A stretch of DNA of 64,000 nt, taken from positions 80,086 through 144,085 of the forward strand of contig NZ_MNAN01000031.1 in the NCBI RefSeq assembly GCF_001854475.1, given 5' to 3'. The translations under genes were made by a program, and so were the position numbers. Origin of the DNA: Pseudoalteromonas byunsanensis. GTDB lineage: Bacteria > Pseudomonadota > Gammaproteobacteria > Enterobacterales > Alteromonadaceae. The notes below the pieces were generated by a model. It was not told where the DNA came from. It saw nothing but the letters and a program-made list of their open reading frames with translations, and made no database searches. Shown here one piece after another: positions 1 through 8,416 of the stretch (position 1 is its first letter; the number at the start of each line of letters is the position of its first letter).

Positions 1-1
1 T

Positions 2-868
2 AAATGCCAGCGTTTTCGCGCACTTTTAAATAGCACACAGGCAGAAATGATTTTAGAAGCACACAATGGCATGTCTGCAAAAATAGTTGAACAGGCAGGC
101 TTCCCCGCCGTTTGGGCATCAGGTCTTTCAATTTCCTCTTCACTTGGTCTGCGAGACTGTAATGAAGCATCATGGAGTCAAATACTTGATATCGCTGAGT
201 TCATTAACGACTCAGTCGATGTCCCGGTGCTGTTTGACGGTGATTCTGGATTTGGTAATTTTAACAACGTGAGGCATGTCGTTAAAAAGCTCTCCCAGTA
301 CGGTATTGCTGGCATCTCTTTGGAAGACAAAGTGTATCCAAAAATGAATTCTTTTATCAAAGGCGCCCATAGTCTCGTGTCGATAGAAGAGTTTGAAGGT
401 AAAATCAAAGCAGCACAGGACGCGAAACAAAATAGCGACTTTAGTGTCATTGCTAGAACTGAAACTTTAATTGCCGGACTGAGTGTAGATGAAGCGCTGC
501 GCCGAGCAGAGCGCTATCACCTAGCAGGAGCGGATGCCATATTTATCCACTCGAAAAAATCAGATGCGACCGAAATTCTTGAGTTTGCAAAACTTTGGGA
601 AAAACGCTGCCCCTTAGTTGTTGCTCCCACCACTTATGCTGATATCCCGCCAGAAACACTTTATCAAGCAGGTATTAACGTATACATTTGTGCAAACCAT
701 CTGATGCGAGCTTCATTGAAAGCGATGCAACTTGCAGCCAATAAGATATATAAAGCTCGCTCAATCGGCCACATAAACTCTGATATTGCTACCTTGTCAG
801 AAGTATTTAACCTGCTGGATTATAGTGAGCTAAAAGATGCTGAACAGGCATATACACCTATCATTTAA
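2..868 (+). CDS. aepX: Phosphoenolpyruvate mutase, 5' end cut by window edge
   Basis: Member of the isocitrate lyase/PEP mutase superfamily. The reading frame is open back to position 2, and residues upstream of the ATG at 47 resemble the usual N-terminus (an ...FRALLNS... segment), so the true start lies outside the window and 47 is internal. Counting from that ATG, the metal-binding motif DGDSGFG is at residues 64-70 and EDKVYPKMNS at 93-102 fits EDKX5NS, the signature that separates PEP mutase from 2-methylisocitrate lyase and related lyases. PEP mutase rearranges phosphoenolpyruvate to phosphonopyruvate, the first step of nearly all phosphonate biosynthesis. The next enzyme, phosphonopyruvate decarboxylase, is not in the window. 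Downstream genes (adaptor, VOC protein) run in the same direction after a 148-bp gap. Confidence 0.85.
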   Translation, partial: KCQRFRALLNSTQAEMILEAHNGMSAKIVEQAGFPAVWASGLSISSSLGLRDCNEASWSQILDIAEFINDSVDVPVLFDGDSGFGNFNNVRHVVKKLSQYGIAGISLEDKVYPKMNSFIKGAHSLVSIEEFEGKIKAAQDAKQNSDFSVIARTETLIAGLSVDEALRRAERYHLAGADAIFIHSKKSDATEILEFAKLWEKRCPLVVAPTTYADIPPETLYQAGINVYICANHLMRASLKAMQLAANKIYKARSIGHINSDIATLSEVFNLLDYSELKDAEQAYTPII

Positions 869-1016
869 TATTGGTATTTAGCAGAACAAAAGTGTAAAGC
901 CGTATAAAACATTATATTTCCGCGTTAGTTTACTCACGAAAGCGTGCTTGGTTATATCGGCTTTAATAATCATCACTTACCATTTGTTCCCATCATAAAT
1001 AGTCGGTAACTTACTT

Positions 1017-2267
1017 ATGATAAAAGATACGTCTGGACAGGATATAATTGCCAAGCCAAAAGCTAATAAAACAGCATTTATTGTCGGCGGCCTAGCACTG
1101 TGTTTCTTGCTGTTTTTTATATACAACACGTTATTCAAGACAACAGACGCTGTGGTCGATATTGATAGCGTTGAATTAGCCAAAGTCACAGCCGGTGACA
1201 TATCAAGGTCTATCATCGCATCGGGTAAAACCATCGCTAAAAATAGCAAAAACCTTTACGCGCAAGAAGAAGGTATCGTCATATTACATACCAGTTCAGG
1301 TTCCAATGTATTAACGGGGCAAAAGCTACTCAGTATTTCTTCTCCCTCTCTCGAAAGTGAATATCAACTTGAGACTAAGCGGCTAGAGCAAGACTTAGCA
1401 CAACTCGACGCAAAAAGTGTGTCACTTGAAAAGCTTAAAAGTACCAACGCGTACAAAGTAAAAGACGCACAACTGAAAGAAAGCTTTGCGCTCAGAGAGC
1501 TGGAAAGGTCTAAAAAATCAATTGATCTTGGTGTTATTTCAACTGCGGAGTACTTAAAAGCCGCTGACAGCTATGAAATTAGTAAAAACAATCATGCTTA
1601 CTTGAAAATAAATACAGAACAAGAAGTTCGCGAGCTTCAAAAACAAATTGGTATTAGTAAAAAGCAAGTTGAAGTGCGTAAAAAAACGATTGAGGAACTC
1701 AAGCGGCGCTTAGATAACTTAAGTTTATTTGCACCATTTGATGGCCAACTTGGCACCTTCAATATAGAGTCTGGGGACTTCGTTACCAAAAATCAAAAAC
1801 TCACCTCCATTGTAAGTGAAGGTGAGCTGTTAATAGAAGCAGCCATACCAGAGAGCTTTATAGAGTACATCGATCAAGACACCCCCGCGTTAGTTGAATT
1901 TGGCGAAAAGTCTGTAAACGCCTCTATTTTATCGATTTCTTCTGAGGTAATTGAAGGAAAGATTGCAGTACGCCTCGCTTTAGACAATCAGGTACAATTA
2001 CGAAATAACCGCACAGTTAGCGTCAATATTCAGGCTAGAATAAAACCCGATACTCTGGTTGTGAAGAAAGGGTATTACTATGAACAATTGAACAAAAAAT
2101 TCGCTTTCGTTGCCGAAAATGGCATGCTGACTAAGCGATCCGTACGATTTGGCTTAACATCGAAGGATCAGGTTGAAATACTATCAGGACTTAAGGCAGG
2201 TGAAACCATTGTTACATCTGATTTAGCCCAGATCATGAACTACGATACGCTCACTCTAAGACAGTAA
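1017..2267 (+). CDS. HlyD/MacA-type periplasmic adaptor (membrane fusion protein)
   Basis: 416 aa. One membrane anchor at about residues 19-40 is followed by a biotinyl-lipoyl-like half, a long charged alpha-helical hairpin (about 110-225, rich in K/E/L and predicted coiled coil), the second lipoyl half, and a C-terminal beta domain ending in a segment typical of RND/MacA adaptors (LKAGETIVTSD). Such proteins bridge an inner-membrane transporter to a TolC-type channel. No ABC or RND transporter adjoins it here, so the partner may lie upstream of the window or elsewhere; tolC at 29053 could supply the outer-membrane part. The VOC gene follows after 11 bp and is probably co-transcribed. The family is secure; the exported substrate is unknown. 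Confidence 0.85.
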   Translation: MIKDTSGQDIIAKPKANKTAFIVGGLALCFLLFFIYNTLFKTTDAVVDIDSVELAKVTAGDISRSIIASGKTIAKNSKNLYAQEEGIVILHTSSGSNVLTGQKLLSISSPSLESEYQLETKRLEQDLAQLDAKSVSLEKLKSTNAYKVKDAQLKESFALRELERSKKSIDLGVISTAEYLKAADSYEISKNNHAYLKINTEQEVRELQKQIGISKKQVEVRKKTIEELKRRLDNLSLFAPFDGQLGTFNIESGDFVTKNQKLTSIVSEGELLIEAAIPESFIEYIDQDTPALVEFGEKSVNASILSISSEVIEGKIAVRLALDNQVQLRNNRTVSVNIQARIKPDTLVVKKGYYYEQLNKKFAFVAENGMLTKRSVRFGLTSKDQVEILSGLKAGETIVTSDLAQIMNYDTLTLRQ

Positions 2268-2278
2268 TAGGAGAACGC

Positions 2279-2674
2279 ATGACCACACAAGGAATCGATC
2301 ATTTAGGGCTTAGTGTTAAAGATTTACAGGCCAGTGTAGACTTTTTCGTCAATGTGCTAGGTTGGGAGGAGTCAGGCCGTGACGATAGCTACCCTCGCAG
2401 TGCAGTTTCAGATGGAAGTTGCCGTCTAACACTGTGGCAAGTTGACCATAATTTAGACATTCAAGAATTTGATCGCAGGAAAAATATTGGACTGCACCAC
2501 GTTGCATTTCAAGTCGCAACATACGATAAACTCATGGAGATCTATAATCGTATTCAGACCAACGACATCACCTTAGAGTTTGAGCCGGAGCCACTAAAGC
2601 AGGGCCCAAGACAGCACTTTATATGCTATGAACCTGGTGGCTTACGTGTCGAATTCATTTGGAACGGTAATTAA
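2279..2674 (+). CDS. VOC (glyoxalase/bleomycin-resistance fold) family protein
   Basis: 131 aa, the usual length of a single-domain vicinal-oxygen-chelate protein. It shows the two beta-alpha-beta-beta-beta modules: the first starts IDHLGLSV, the second GLHHVAFQV, and the end has GGLRVEFIW. The two histidines and the late glutamate sit where VOC proteins bind a divalent metal. A good ribosome site (AGGAG) precedes the ATG. Members range from glyoxalases and dioxygenases to drug-binding resistance proteins, so the reaction cannot be named. Close linkage to an efflux adaptor and a PEP mutase allows a self-protection or tailoring role, which is inference only. Confidence 0.8.
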   Translation: MTTQGIDHLGLSVKDLQASVDFFVNVLGWEESGRDDSYPRSAVSDGSCRLTLWQVDHNLDIQEFDRRKNIGLHHVAFQVATYDKLMEIYNRIQTNDITLEFEPEPLKQGPRQHFICYEPGGLRVEFIWNGN

Positions 2675-2680
2675 CGAGCA

Positions 2681-2709
2681 GAAACTGACTGAGCTGCTCT
2701 GTCAGTTTC
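2681..2709. terminator. Hairpin between convergent genes
   Basis: A 9-bp perfect stem (gaaactgac / gtcagtttc) with an 11-nt loop lies 6 bp after the VOC stop and 40 bp from the end of the converging diguanylate cyclase gene. It lacks a clean U-tract on either strand, so termination is plausible but not certain. Confidence 0.4.
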
Positions 2710-2748
2710 AAACACTTTACTTACCATGCCCCTAAACTAAGTGAACGG

Positions 2749-3789
2749 TTAACAGCATACCACGCAATTGCGACCTTGTGCCTTGGCGTCATATATCGCA
2801 TGGTCAACTTGCTTGAGTGAATAACTAAAAGGTTTTGCGAGGTTCACCTGAGCAACGCCGCAGCTTACAGTCACTTGAATGTGATGATGGGCAGTTTCAA
2901 TAATATTTTTTTCTACGCTGATACGCAGTCGCTCGGCGACTTCTCGTGCACCTTCAGTGGGGGTATTGGGTAGCAATACGATAAACTCTTCTCCACCTAA
3001 ACGGCATAGACAGTCTTCCGCTCGCAAGGTCCCTTGGCAGCACTGGGCGAATGCTTTTAATACCACATCGCCAATTTCATGACCGTAACTGTCGTTAATA
3101 CGCTTGAAGTGGTCAATGTCTAACATCACCACACTCAATTGTTCGCCAGCACGAATATGACGTCGGATCTCTCGGTGTCCGCTGTCCATCAAATAGCGGC
3201 GGTTTTTTAAGCCCGTGAGCGCATCATGAAAAGCCAACTTAGTCATTTGCTGTTGCAAGGTCCAAAGCTCGCTGACCAATAGGCGGCGGCTACAACAATC
3301 AGCCACCATCTCCGCATAGGCAATCTCAGCACTTTGCCACTCTCGCAAAGGACCCCGGCCTTCGCAACACACGACACCATGTGGAATGCCATTTTTAAAA
3401 ATCGTGGCATCGAGCATAGTAGTAATGTTGTTACTAATTAGGTAGGTATCTCTAAATTCGGCGGTACGCGGGTCGCTATGCGCATCAGTGGCATTGATTG
3501 ACACGCCAGTTGAAATGGCTTTGAAGTAGTTGGGGTACTCTTCACACAATAACACGGGATAATCTTCAGCGTTAAGGTCATTGTCCCATTGAGTATTGGC
3601 AACATTGATCAGCTTTTTAGGGTTAGAAATATCGTCAAAAAGCCATACTGACACCTGATCAACCACTAAGGTGTCTTTGCCTTCACAGATCAAGTCCAGC
3701 AAAAAGCTTTGGTAACTACCCGATACATCTAACTCTTCAGAACTCATACGCCTTAGCCGTTGAGTTACTTCACTGAGATCAATAAACAT
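2749..3789 (-). CDS. Diguanylate cyclase with N-terminal GAF-like sensor domain
   Basis: 346 aa, soluble (no membrane segment). Residues about 25-175 look like a GAF sensor domain; a short coiled linker (175-190) joins it to a complete GGDEF domain (about 185-345). The active-site motif is GGEEF at 265-269, and the inhibitory I-site RAED at 256-259 has the standard 5-residue spacing, so the enzyme should make c-di-GMP from two GTP and be product-inhibited. The N-terminal ligand is unknown. It lies downstream of panP on the same strand with a 134-bp gap, so it is probably transcribed on its own. Confidence 0.9.
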   Translation of the reverse strand: MFIDLSEVTQRLRRMSSEELDVSGSYQSFLLDLICEGKDTLVVDQVSVWLFDDISNPKKLINVANTQWDNDLNAEDYPVLLCEEYPNYFKAISTGVSINATDAHSDPRTAEFRDTYLISNNITTMLDATIFKNGIPHGVVCCEGRGPLREWQSAEIAYAEMVADCCSRRLLVSELWTLQQQMTKLAFHDALTGLKNRRYLMDSGHREIRRHIRAGEQLSVVMLDIDHFKRINDSYGHEIGDVVLKAFAQCCQGTLRAEDCLCRLGGEEFIVLLPNTPTEGAREVAERLRISVEKNIIETAHHHIQVTVSCGVAQVNLAKPFSYSLKQVDHAIYDAKAQGRNCVVCC

Positions 3790-3923
3790 AGTAAGCCATT
3801 TATATTTAAATTATTTGATACCAAAGAGACCTGCTCATTTGATGATCATAATACCTAAACAGCAAACAAATTGGTAAATGTTTATACACAATTATTTTAA
3901 AGGTGAACTATGACCCGAATAAC

Positions 3924-5552
3924 TTACTGCATATATTTTGCCAAGTATTTTTTAAACACTGGATCTGTTTTTGCCAACTGTTTTTGCTCTTCTAGAATGC
4001 TTTGCAAAATACTATGTGACGTCAAAGGGTTAGCAAGTACCACACGAAATACCACTGTCGGTTGATGGTCGTATTGTTCGGGTGTTAAACGCGTACGAGA
4101 CACAAATGAGATCCCCGCCTCACGCTGACGCTTTTGCATACTGGCGGTAAAACGATTCAGTGCGGCATAGATATCAATACGCTCTTGCTCATTGGCTTTG
4201 GCAATCGCCTCACGAATTTGTGCAGGCACGTAACGATAGGTTAGCAAACATAACTCAGGCTCTGAGATCAGTTCAAAATCAGGGTCTTGTTTGACTAGCT
4301 CGGCAAAGTACTTAGCCTTTTCAATGCCTTTATCTATCAGCATTTCGTAGCCTTTTCGGCCAATCACACGCAAACAGGCATGTACCAGCATAGCCATACC
4401 AGGACGGCTCCCCTCTAAGGTATGACTACCTAAGTCTTTAGAGCCTTTACGAAGAATGTATTCGGCATGGTGCTCAATGGCATCCGATGCAGCTGGGTCT
4501 TTAAATAACACCAGCCCTGCCCCCATTGGCACATACATTTGTTTGTGTGCGTCAATGGTTATTGAATCCGCGCGTTCAATCCCATTCAGTAAGTGCCTGT
4601 TATTACTAGATAATAAAGTAGCACCGCCCCAAGCGGCATCTACATGGAAATGGCAACCAAGTTCTTCACTCAAATCAGCCATCTCATGGAGGGGATCGAT
4701 ATTGCCAGTTTCAGTGGTGCCTGCTACACCCACTAGCGCCATAACCTTAATGCCTTGCGCTTCGAGCGCTAAAGCCTGCTGGCGCATTTTACTAACATTA
4801 ACTTTATTATTGGCATCGGTTTCAATGGCAATGAAATTGTCTCGGCCAAGCCCCAATACATCGGCAGCTTTACCCAAAGAATAGTGACCACGCTCAGAAA
4901 CCAGCACCGCCAACCCTTTATAGCCATAATGTAGCATCGCTGCTACCACGCCTTGAGCTGCTATACCTCTGAAGTCACCATCGGCCCTTAACAAGCGGTT
5001 GCGAGCTATCCACAGAGCCGTAATATTAGCAATGGTTCCCCCAGAGCAAAATGCCCCCAAAGAAGTACTCGCGCTGTGCATCCACTTATCATAAAACTTG
5101 TCTGACGCCCCATAAGCTAAATGGTGCATCATACCTAACACCTGTCTTTCTAACGGTGTGAATGCTTTAGATGTTTCTATTTTTACCAAGTTCTGGTTTA
5201 AGCCCACCATCAGCTTTGACAATGGCAACACAAAATGTGGCAGCGCGGAAGTCATGTGGCCTATAAAGCTTGGGGCTGCGGTATGGACTGAATGGGCAAC
5301 AAGCTGTTCCATGATGTCTTGTGCATAATCAGAAACAAACATGGGCTCTTCTGGGATCACGGCCGATTGAAAGTCCTTCTCTATCTCGTGTAAGGGCTTT
5401 TCAATAGCGGCTATGTTTTCATTTAAGAAACCCGCAAGATTATTTGAGATCTCTAACTCTATCTTACTCAGAGTCGAGTCAGGCGCTTCTGGCACCGTAA
5501 AAATACGCATCAAACTTTCTTCAGAAGCGACAGCACAACGCTTTGGACCCAT
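3924..5552 (-). CDS. panP: PLP-dependent aspartate 1-decarboxylase PanP
   Basis: Group II pyridoxal-phosphate decarboxylase of the glutamate-decarboxylase fold. The sequence closely resembles Vibrio PanP (TIGR03799), which makes beta-alanine from aspartate for pantothenate/CoA synthesis in bacteria lacking pyruvoyl PanD. Visible landmarks are VHTASP-like substrate-loop residues, HVDAAWGG (the Asp that holds the PLP ring) and DAHKQMYVP (the Schiff-base lysine). Start choice: the frame can be extended to a TTG at 5585, but the ATG at 5552 has a GGGT element 6 nt upstream and gives the usual short leader before the conserved RIFTVPE segment. It is divergent from the gene at 5900 across a 315-350 bp intergenic region. 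Whether panD exists elsewhere cannot be seen. Confidence 0.9.
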   Translation of the reverse strand: MGPKRCAVASEESLMRIFTVPEAPDSTLSKIELEISNNLAGFLNENIAAIEKPLHEIEKDFQSAVIPEEPMFVSDYAQDIMEQLVAHSVHTAAPSFIGHMTSALPHFVLPLSKLMVGLNQNLVKIETSKAFTPLERQVLGMMHHLAYGASDKFYDKWMHSASTSLGAFCSGGTIANITALWIARNRLLRADGDFRGIAAQGVVAAMLHYGYKGLAVLVSERGHYSLGKAADVLGLGRDNFIAIETDANNKVNVSKMRQQALALEAQGIKVMALVGVAGTTETGNIDPLHEMADLSEELGCHFHVDAAWGGATLLSSNNRHLLNGIERADSITIDAHKQMYVPMGAGLVLFKDPAASDAIEHHAEYILRKGSKDLGSHTLEGSRPGMAMLVHACLRVIGRKGYEMLIDKGIEKAKYFAELVKQDPDFELISEPELCLLTYRYVPAQIREAIAKANEQERIDIYAALNRFTASMQKRQREAGISFVSRTRLTPEQYDHQPTVVFRVVLANPLTSHSILQSILEEQKQLAKTDPVFKKYLAKYMQ

Positions 5553-5612
5553 TACATTACCCAGTGTTTTTATGGGCCACGGCAAAGTGTCCCACCAGCT
5601 TGTTATTACGAA

Positions 5613-5640
5613 ATGGCTAACTTTACTGTAAGTTAGCCAT
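5613..5640. promoter_or_regulatory. Perfect 11-bp inverted repeat in divergent intergenic region
   Basis: The arms atggctaactt and aagttagccat are separated by 6 nt and lie just upstream of panP. No U-tract follows on either strand, so it is more likely an operator or a 5'-UTR hairpin of panP than a terminator. The rest of the divergent region up to 5899 is AT-rich and holds the promoters for both genes, with a TATA-like stretch near 5850; I cannot assign them precisely. Confidence 0.4.
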
Positions 5641-5899
5641 AATGTCTTCTATTGTATAGCGAAAAGTCTTAACTTGACCCAGTTTGATATGACATTTTTA
5701 TGTTGTGATAAAGACAGTTCTTTGAAATTTAAGCTGATATAAAAGCTTAGCTTCTATTTGCCAGCGTAGTTACAAAACTTCACACTATTCAAAAGTTTAA
5801 AAGCTGTCTAGACTTGTATACAGTTATTCTGTTGGTAAACTTCTCGTTTATAAAAGTAGAAGTTTACTATTTGGGAACATACAGATTATAAGGATCATT

Positions 5900-7777
5900 A
5901 TGTACAGGAAGGCCTCTGCGATGACATGGTCTTTGGTTGGGTTTTTGCTATTTTTCTCCAGCTTGATTGGCTATGTCGCCTACACATACCAATCTACTCG
6001 CCAAGCCATTATGGATAACATTGATAAGCAGTTGTTGCACGCAGCCAAAAGTGCGCAGCTCATTTTGGGAGACGACTATCATGCTCAACTTAGTTCAGTC
6101 GACCCACACGAGTACCAACAAAAAAGTGCTCAGTTGACCGCGCTTGCCCAAGCCATAGGCGTGGAATATGTGTATACCATGGTTTACCGTGCGCCAAACG
6201 TCTACTTTACCGCTTCAAGCTTTACCCAAAGTGATATCAAACAAAACAAAGTGACTCAGTTTCTGGATCTTTACGAGGAAGCCACTGCCATTAACAAAGC
6301 AGCCTTTCGCTCCACCGAGCCGGTATTTGAGGTCTCAAAAGACCAGTGGGGACATTTTAAAAGTATTTTTATCCCATATATCGCCCCTGATGGCACACCG
6401 TATATTACCGGTGCAGATATAACCATTAACAAAGTAGATGCTCGACTACAAGAAAGCGTGACCAAAGCGACCCTAACCGCGAGTTTTTTCTTCTTTATTG
6501 CGGTGTTGGTTGCGGCTTTGTATTTACAGCTATACCGTAAGTCAATGAGCACCGACCCACGCACCGGATTTGCCAACCGCGTGGCACTTGAGCGAGATCT
6601 CACTAAAAAGCAAGATCAACACTTAGCATTAGCAATCGTGACCGTTGATGAACTCGAAGACATTATTGGCTTTTATGGCACTCAGGTTGGCGACCTAGTG
6701 TTACAAAAAGTGATGACCTATTTTAAGCGCTTCACACATCCCCATCAGGTATACCGCCTTGCAACCTCAAAGTTGGTCATTATGAGCGATGTTAAAGACG
6801 GCGAAGCCTATTTAAGTGAACTTATTACTAATTTTCCTAAGTCCAGCCCAGTGCTGAACAAACCCCATTTATACATTCAGTTACATGCCGGTATCGCCGC
6901 TGGCAACAAATCTTTATTGCTAGAAAATGCCTCAATTGCTTGTCGACAAGCTAAGCAAAACCAGCAGACTGTTTGCCTGTTCAGCGTCGACAGCCTAGAT
7001 GCCAGATTAAAACAAAAAAACCACCTTGCGATTGCCAATATTCTTCAAGATGCTTTTGACCGTGAGCGTATTGCTACCTACTTCACGCCCAGAGTTAACC
7101 CCAAGACCGAGCAAATCTTGCAGCATGGTTGTAGTGCACGCATCATTACCGAACAAGGGGCGATATTAAAAACCGAAAGCTTTAGTGAAGTAGTACGCCA
7201 ATCTCGTCTACAAAGTAAACTAACTCGCTGTATTTTTACTCAGTGTATTACACGCTTTAGAAAAACCACCTCGGCTTGGAGCATAAAACTGAGTTTTCAA
7301 GATGCCACCGACCCGCAATTGCTTGATTTTATAGATCAAGAATTACGTCGTTATCCACAACCACAGCTCATTACATTTGAGTTAGATGAAAAGGATGTAC
7401 TGGACAACTTCAATGCCATGGCGGTCTGTATCAATGTACTCAAAAGTAAGGGCGTCAAAGTCTCTATTAACGCAGTGAGCAGTGGCTTACTCACAGTTAG
7501 CCGCGTGATGAAACTAAATATAGACATGTTGTTGCTCGATGAAACACTGACCTCCTACATTGCAGAAGATGAGCAAGTTTTTGAGTTTATAAAAAACATA
7601 GCCAAACTATGTAGCGATAAGCACATTCTGTTGTTGGTGGCAGGAGTTGAGTCAGAGCAGCAATACAGCAGACTCTCTGAAGCTGGAGTTGATTTGGTAG
7701 AGGGGCACTATATTGCTAAAGCAGCCCCACATATTTGTAATAAATTAGGACAGCTTAATCACCAAGCGCGTGCTTGA
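5900..7777 (+). CDS. Membrane protein with degenerate GGDEF and EAL domains
   Basis: 625 aa. Transmembrane segments at about 12-30 and 190-212 enclose a periplasmic sensor region. A GGDEF-like domain follows (about 215-365), but at the catalytic site the sequence reads RLATSKLVIM, so GGDEF is lost and the cyclase should be inactive. The C-terminal EAL-like domain (about 385-615) has CSARIIT where EALLR is expected and LLLDETL where the DDFG-to-KID region should supply metal ligands, so phosphodiesterase activity should be lost too. In layout and doubly degenerate domains it recalls CsrD/MshH, which control CsrB-type sRNA decay, but that identity is not shown. The start has a good site (AAGGAT). 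Its last 33 bp overlap the converging gene. Confidence 0.8.
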   Translation: MYRKASAMTWSLVGFLLFFSSLIGYVAYTYQSTRQAIMDNIDKQLLHAAKSAQLILGDDYHAQLSSVDPHEYQQKSAQLTALAQAIGVEYVYTMVYRAPNVYFTASSFTQSDIKQNKVTQFLDLYEEATAINKAAFRSTEPVFEVSKDQWGHFKSIFIPYIAPDGTPYITGADITINKVDARLQESVTKATLTASFFFFIAVLVAALYLQLYRKSMSTDPRTGFANRVALERDLTKKQDQHLALAIVTVDELEDIIGFYGTQVGDLVLQKVMTYFKRFTHPHQVYRLATSKLVIMSDVKDGEAYLSELITNFPKSSPVLNKPHLYIQLHAGIAAGNKSLLLENASIACRQAKQNQQTVCLFSVDSLDARLKQKNHLAIANILQDAFDRERIATYFTPRVNPKTEQILQHGCSARIITEQGAILKTESFSEVVRQSRLQSKLTRCIFTQCITRFRKTTSAWSIKLSFQDATDPQLLDFIDQELRRYPQPQLITFELDEKDVLDNFNAMAVCINVLKSKGVKVSINAVSSGLLTVSRVMKLNIDMLLLDETLTSYIAEDEQVFEFIKNIAKLCSDKHILLLVAGVESEQQYSRLSEAGVDLVEGHYIAKAAPHICNKLGQLNHQARA

Positions 7778-8416
7778 TTGACCACTTGCCCAGTATTTAC
7801 GTTCAAACGGCGTGATAGCCGTATCACTTTGATACGGCTCAACAGGCGTTGGGTGCCCAGCCAATTGCAGCGCGCGGGCAAATTCCTTTACGTAAATATC
7901 CCAGTTGCTACGTACCTCAAGCACTCCACCAAGCTTAACAATAAATGGAAACACCGCCGCACCATGCCAACGACGTTGGATGTGTTTAGCCTTTGGCCAA
8001 GGATTTGGATACAGCAAATAATGGTGTGTTGGCTGCCAATTGGCAGCCACCGCTAAACGCCAAAAGTCATTGAGATCCGCCTGTACCAATACATACTGAC
8101 CGGCATCAGTTTGCTTGTATTCTACATCATGCTTTTCAAGACGATGAGACGACTTATCGATACCTATCACCAAGGCATCCGGATGCAGCTTTGCAAGATT
8201 GGCGGTACTTTCTCCCACTCCACAACAGGAGTCTAAGATAATCGGACCATCAAATGCCAAAACCCGGGCATTGACTTCATCAAAGGCGCGTTGCGTATGT
8301 TCAGCAACGGGCTTTTTAAACTCTGCCTGTAAGTGCTTTGTAACTATTTCGTCTAGCTTGTCATGCAAGCTAGGCTGGTTTGAAACAATGCTTCTTGAAT
8401 TTGCTTCACTCATCAA
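7745..8416 (-). CDS. TrmB-like SAM-dependent methyltransferase
   Basis: 223 aa class I methyltransferase. The SAM-binding motif I reads LDSCCGVGEST and is followed by an acidic motif II (IGIDKS); the PNPWPKAKHIQRRW block matches the catalytic/tRNA-contact motif (PDPWxKxxHxKRR) of tRNA (guanine-N7)-methyltransferases. It is more divergent than a standard TrmB and has an unusual Cys-Cys in motif I, so it may be a paralogue acting on another RNA. It begins inside the stop of the yadH-like gene (4-bp overlap), so it is translationally coupled to the exporter, and its 3' end overlaps the converging gene by 33 bp. Confidence 0.75.
   Translation of the reverse strand: MMSEANSRSIVSNQPSLHDKLDEIVTKHLQAEFKKPVAEHTQRAFDEVNARVLAFDGPIILDSCCGVGESTANLAKLHPDALVIGIDKSSHRLEKHDVEYKQTDAGQYVLVQADLNDFWRLAVAANWQPTHHYLLYPNPWPKAKHIQRRWHGAAVFPFIVKLGGVLEVRSNWDIYVKEFARALQLAGHPTPVEPYQSDTAITPFERKYWASGQSSTRLVIKLS

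Noticed and set aside
4456..4884. 142-codon plus-strand open frame antisense to panP
   Set aside because: Lies fully inside a well supported gene; no family resemblance.
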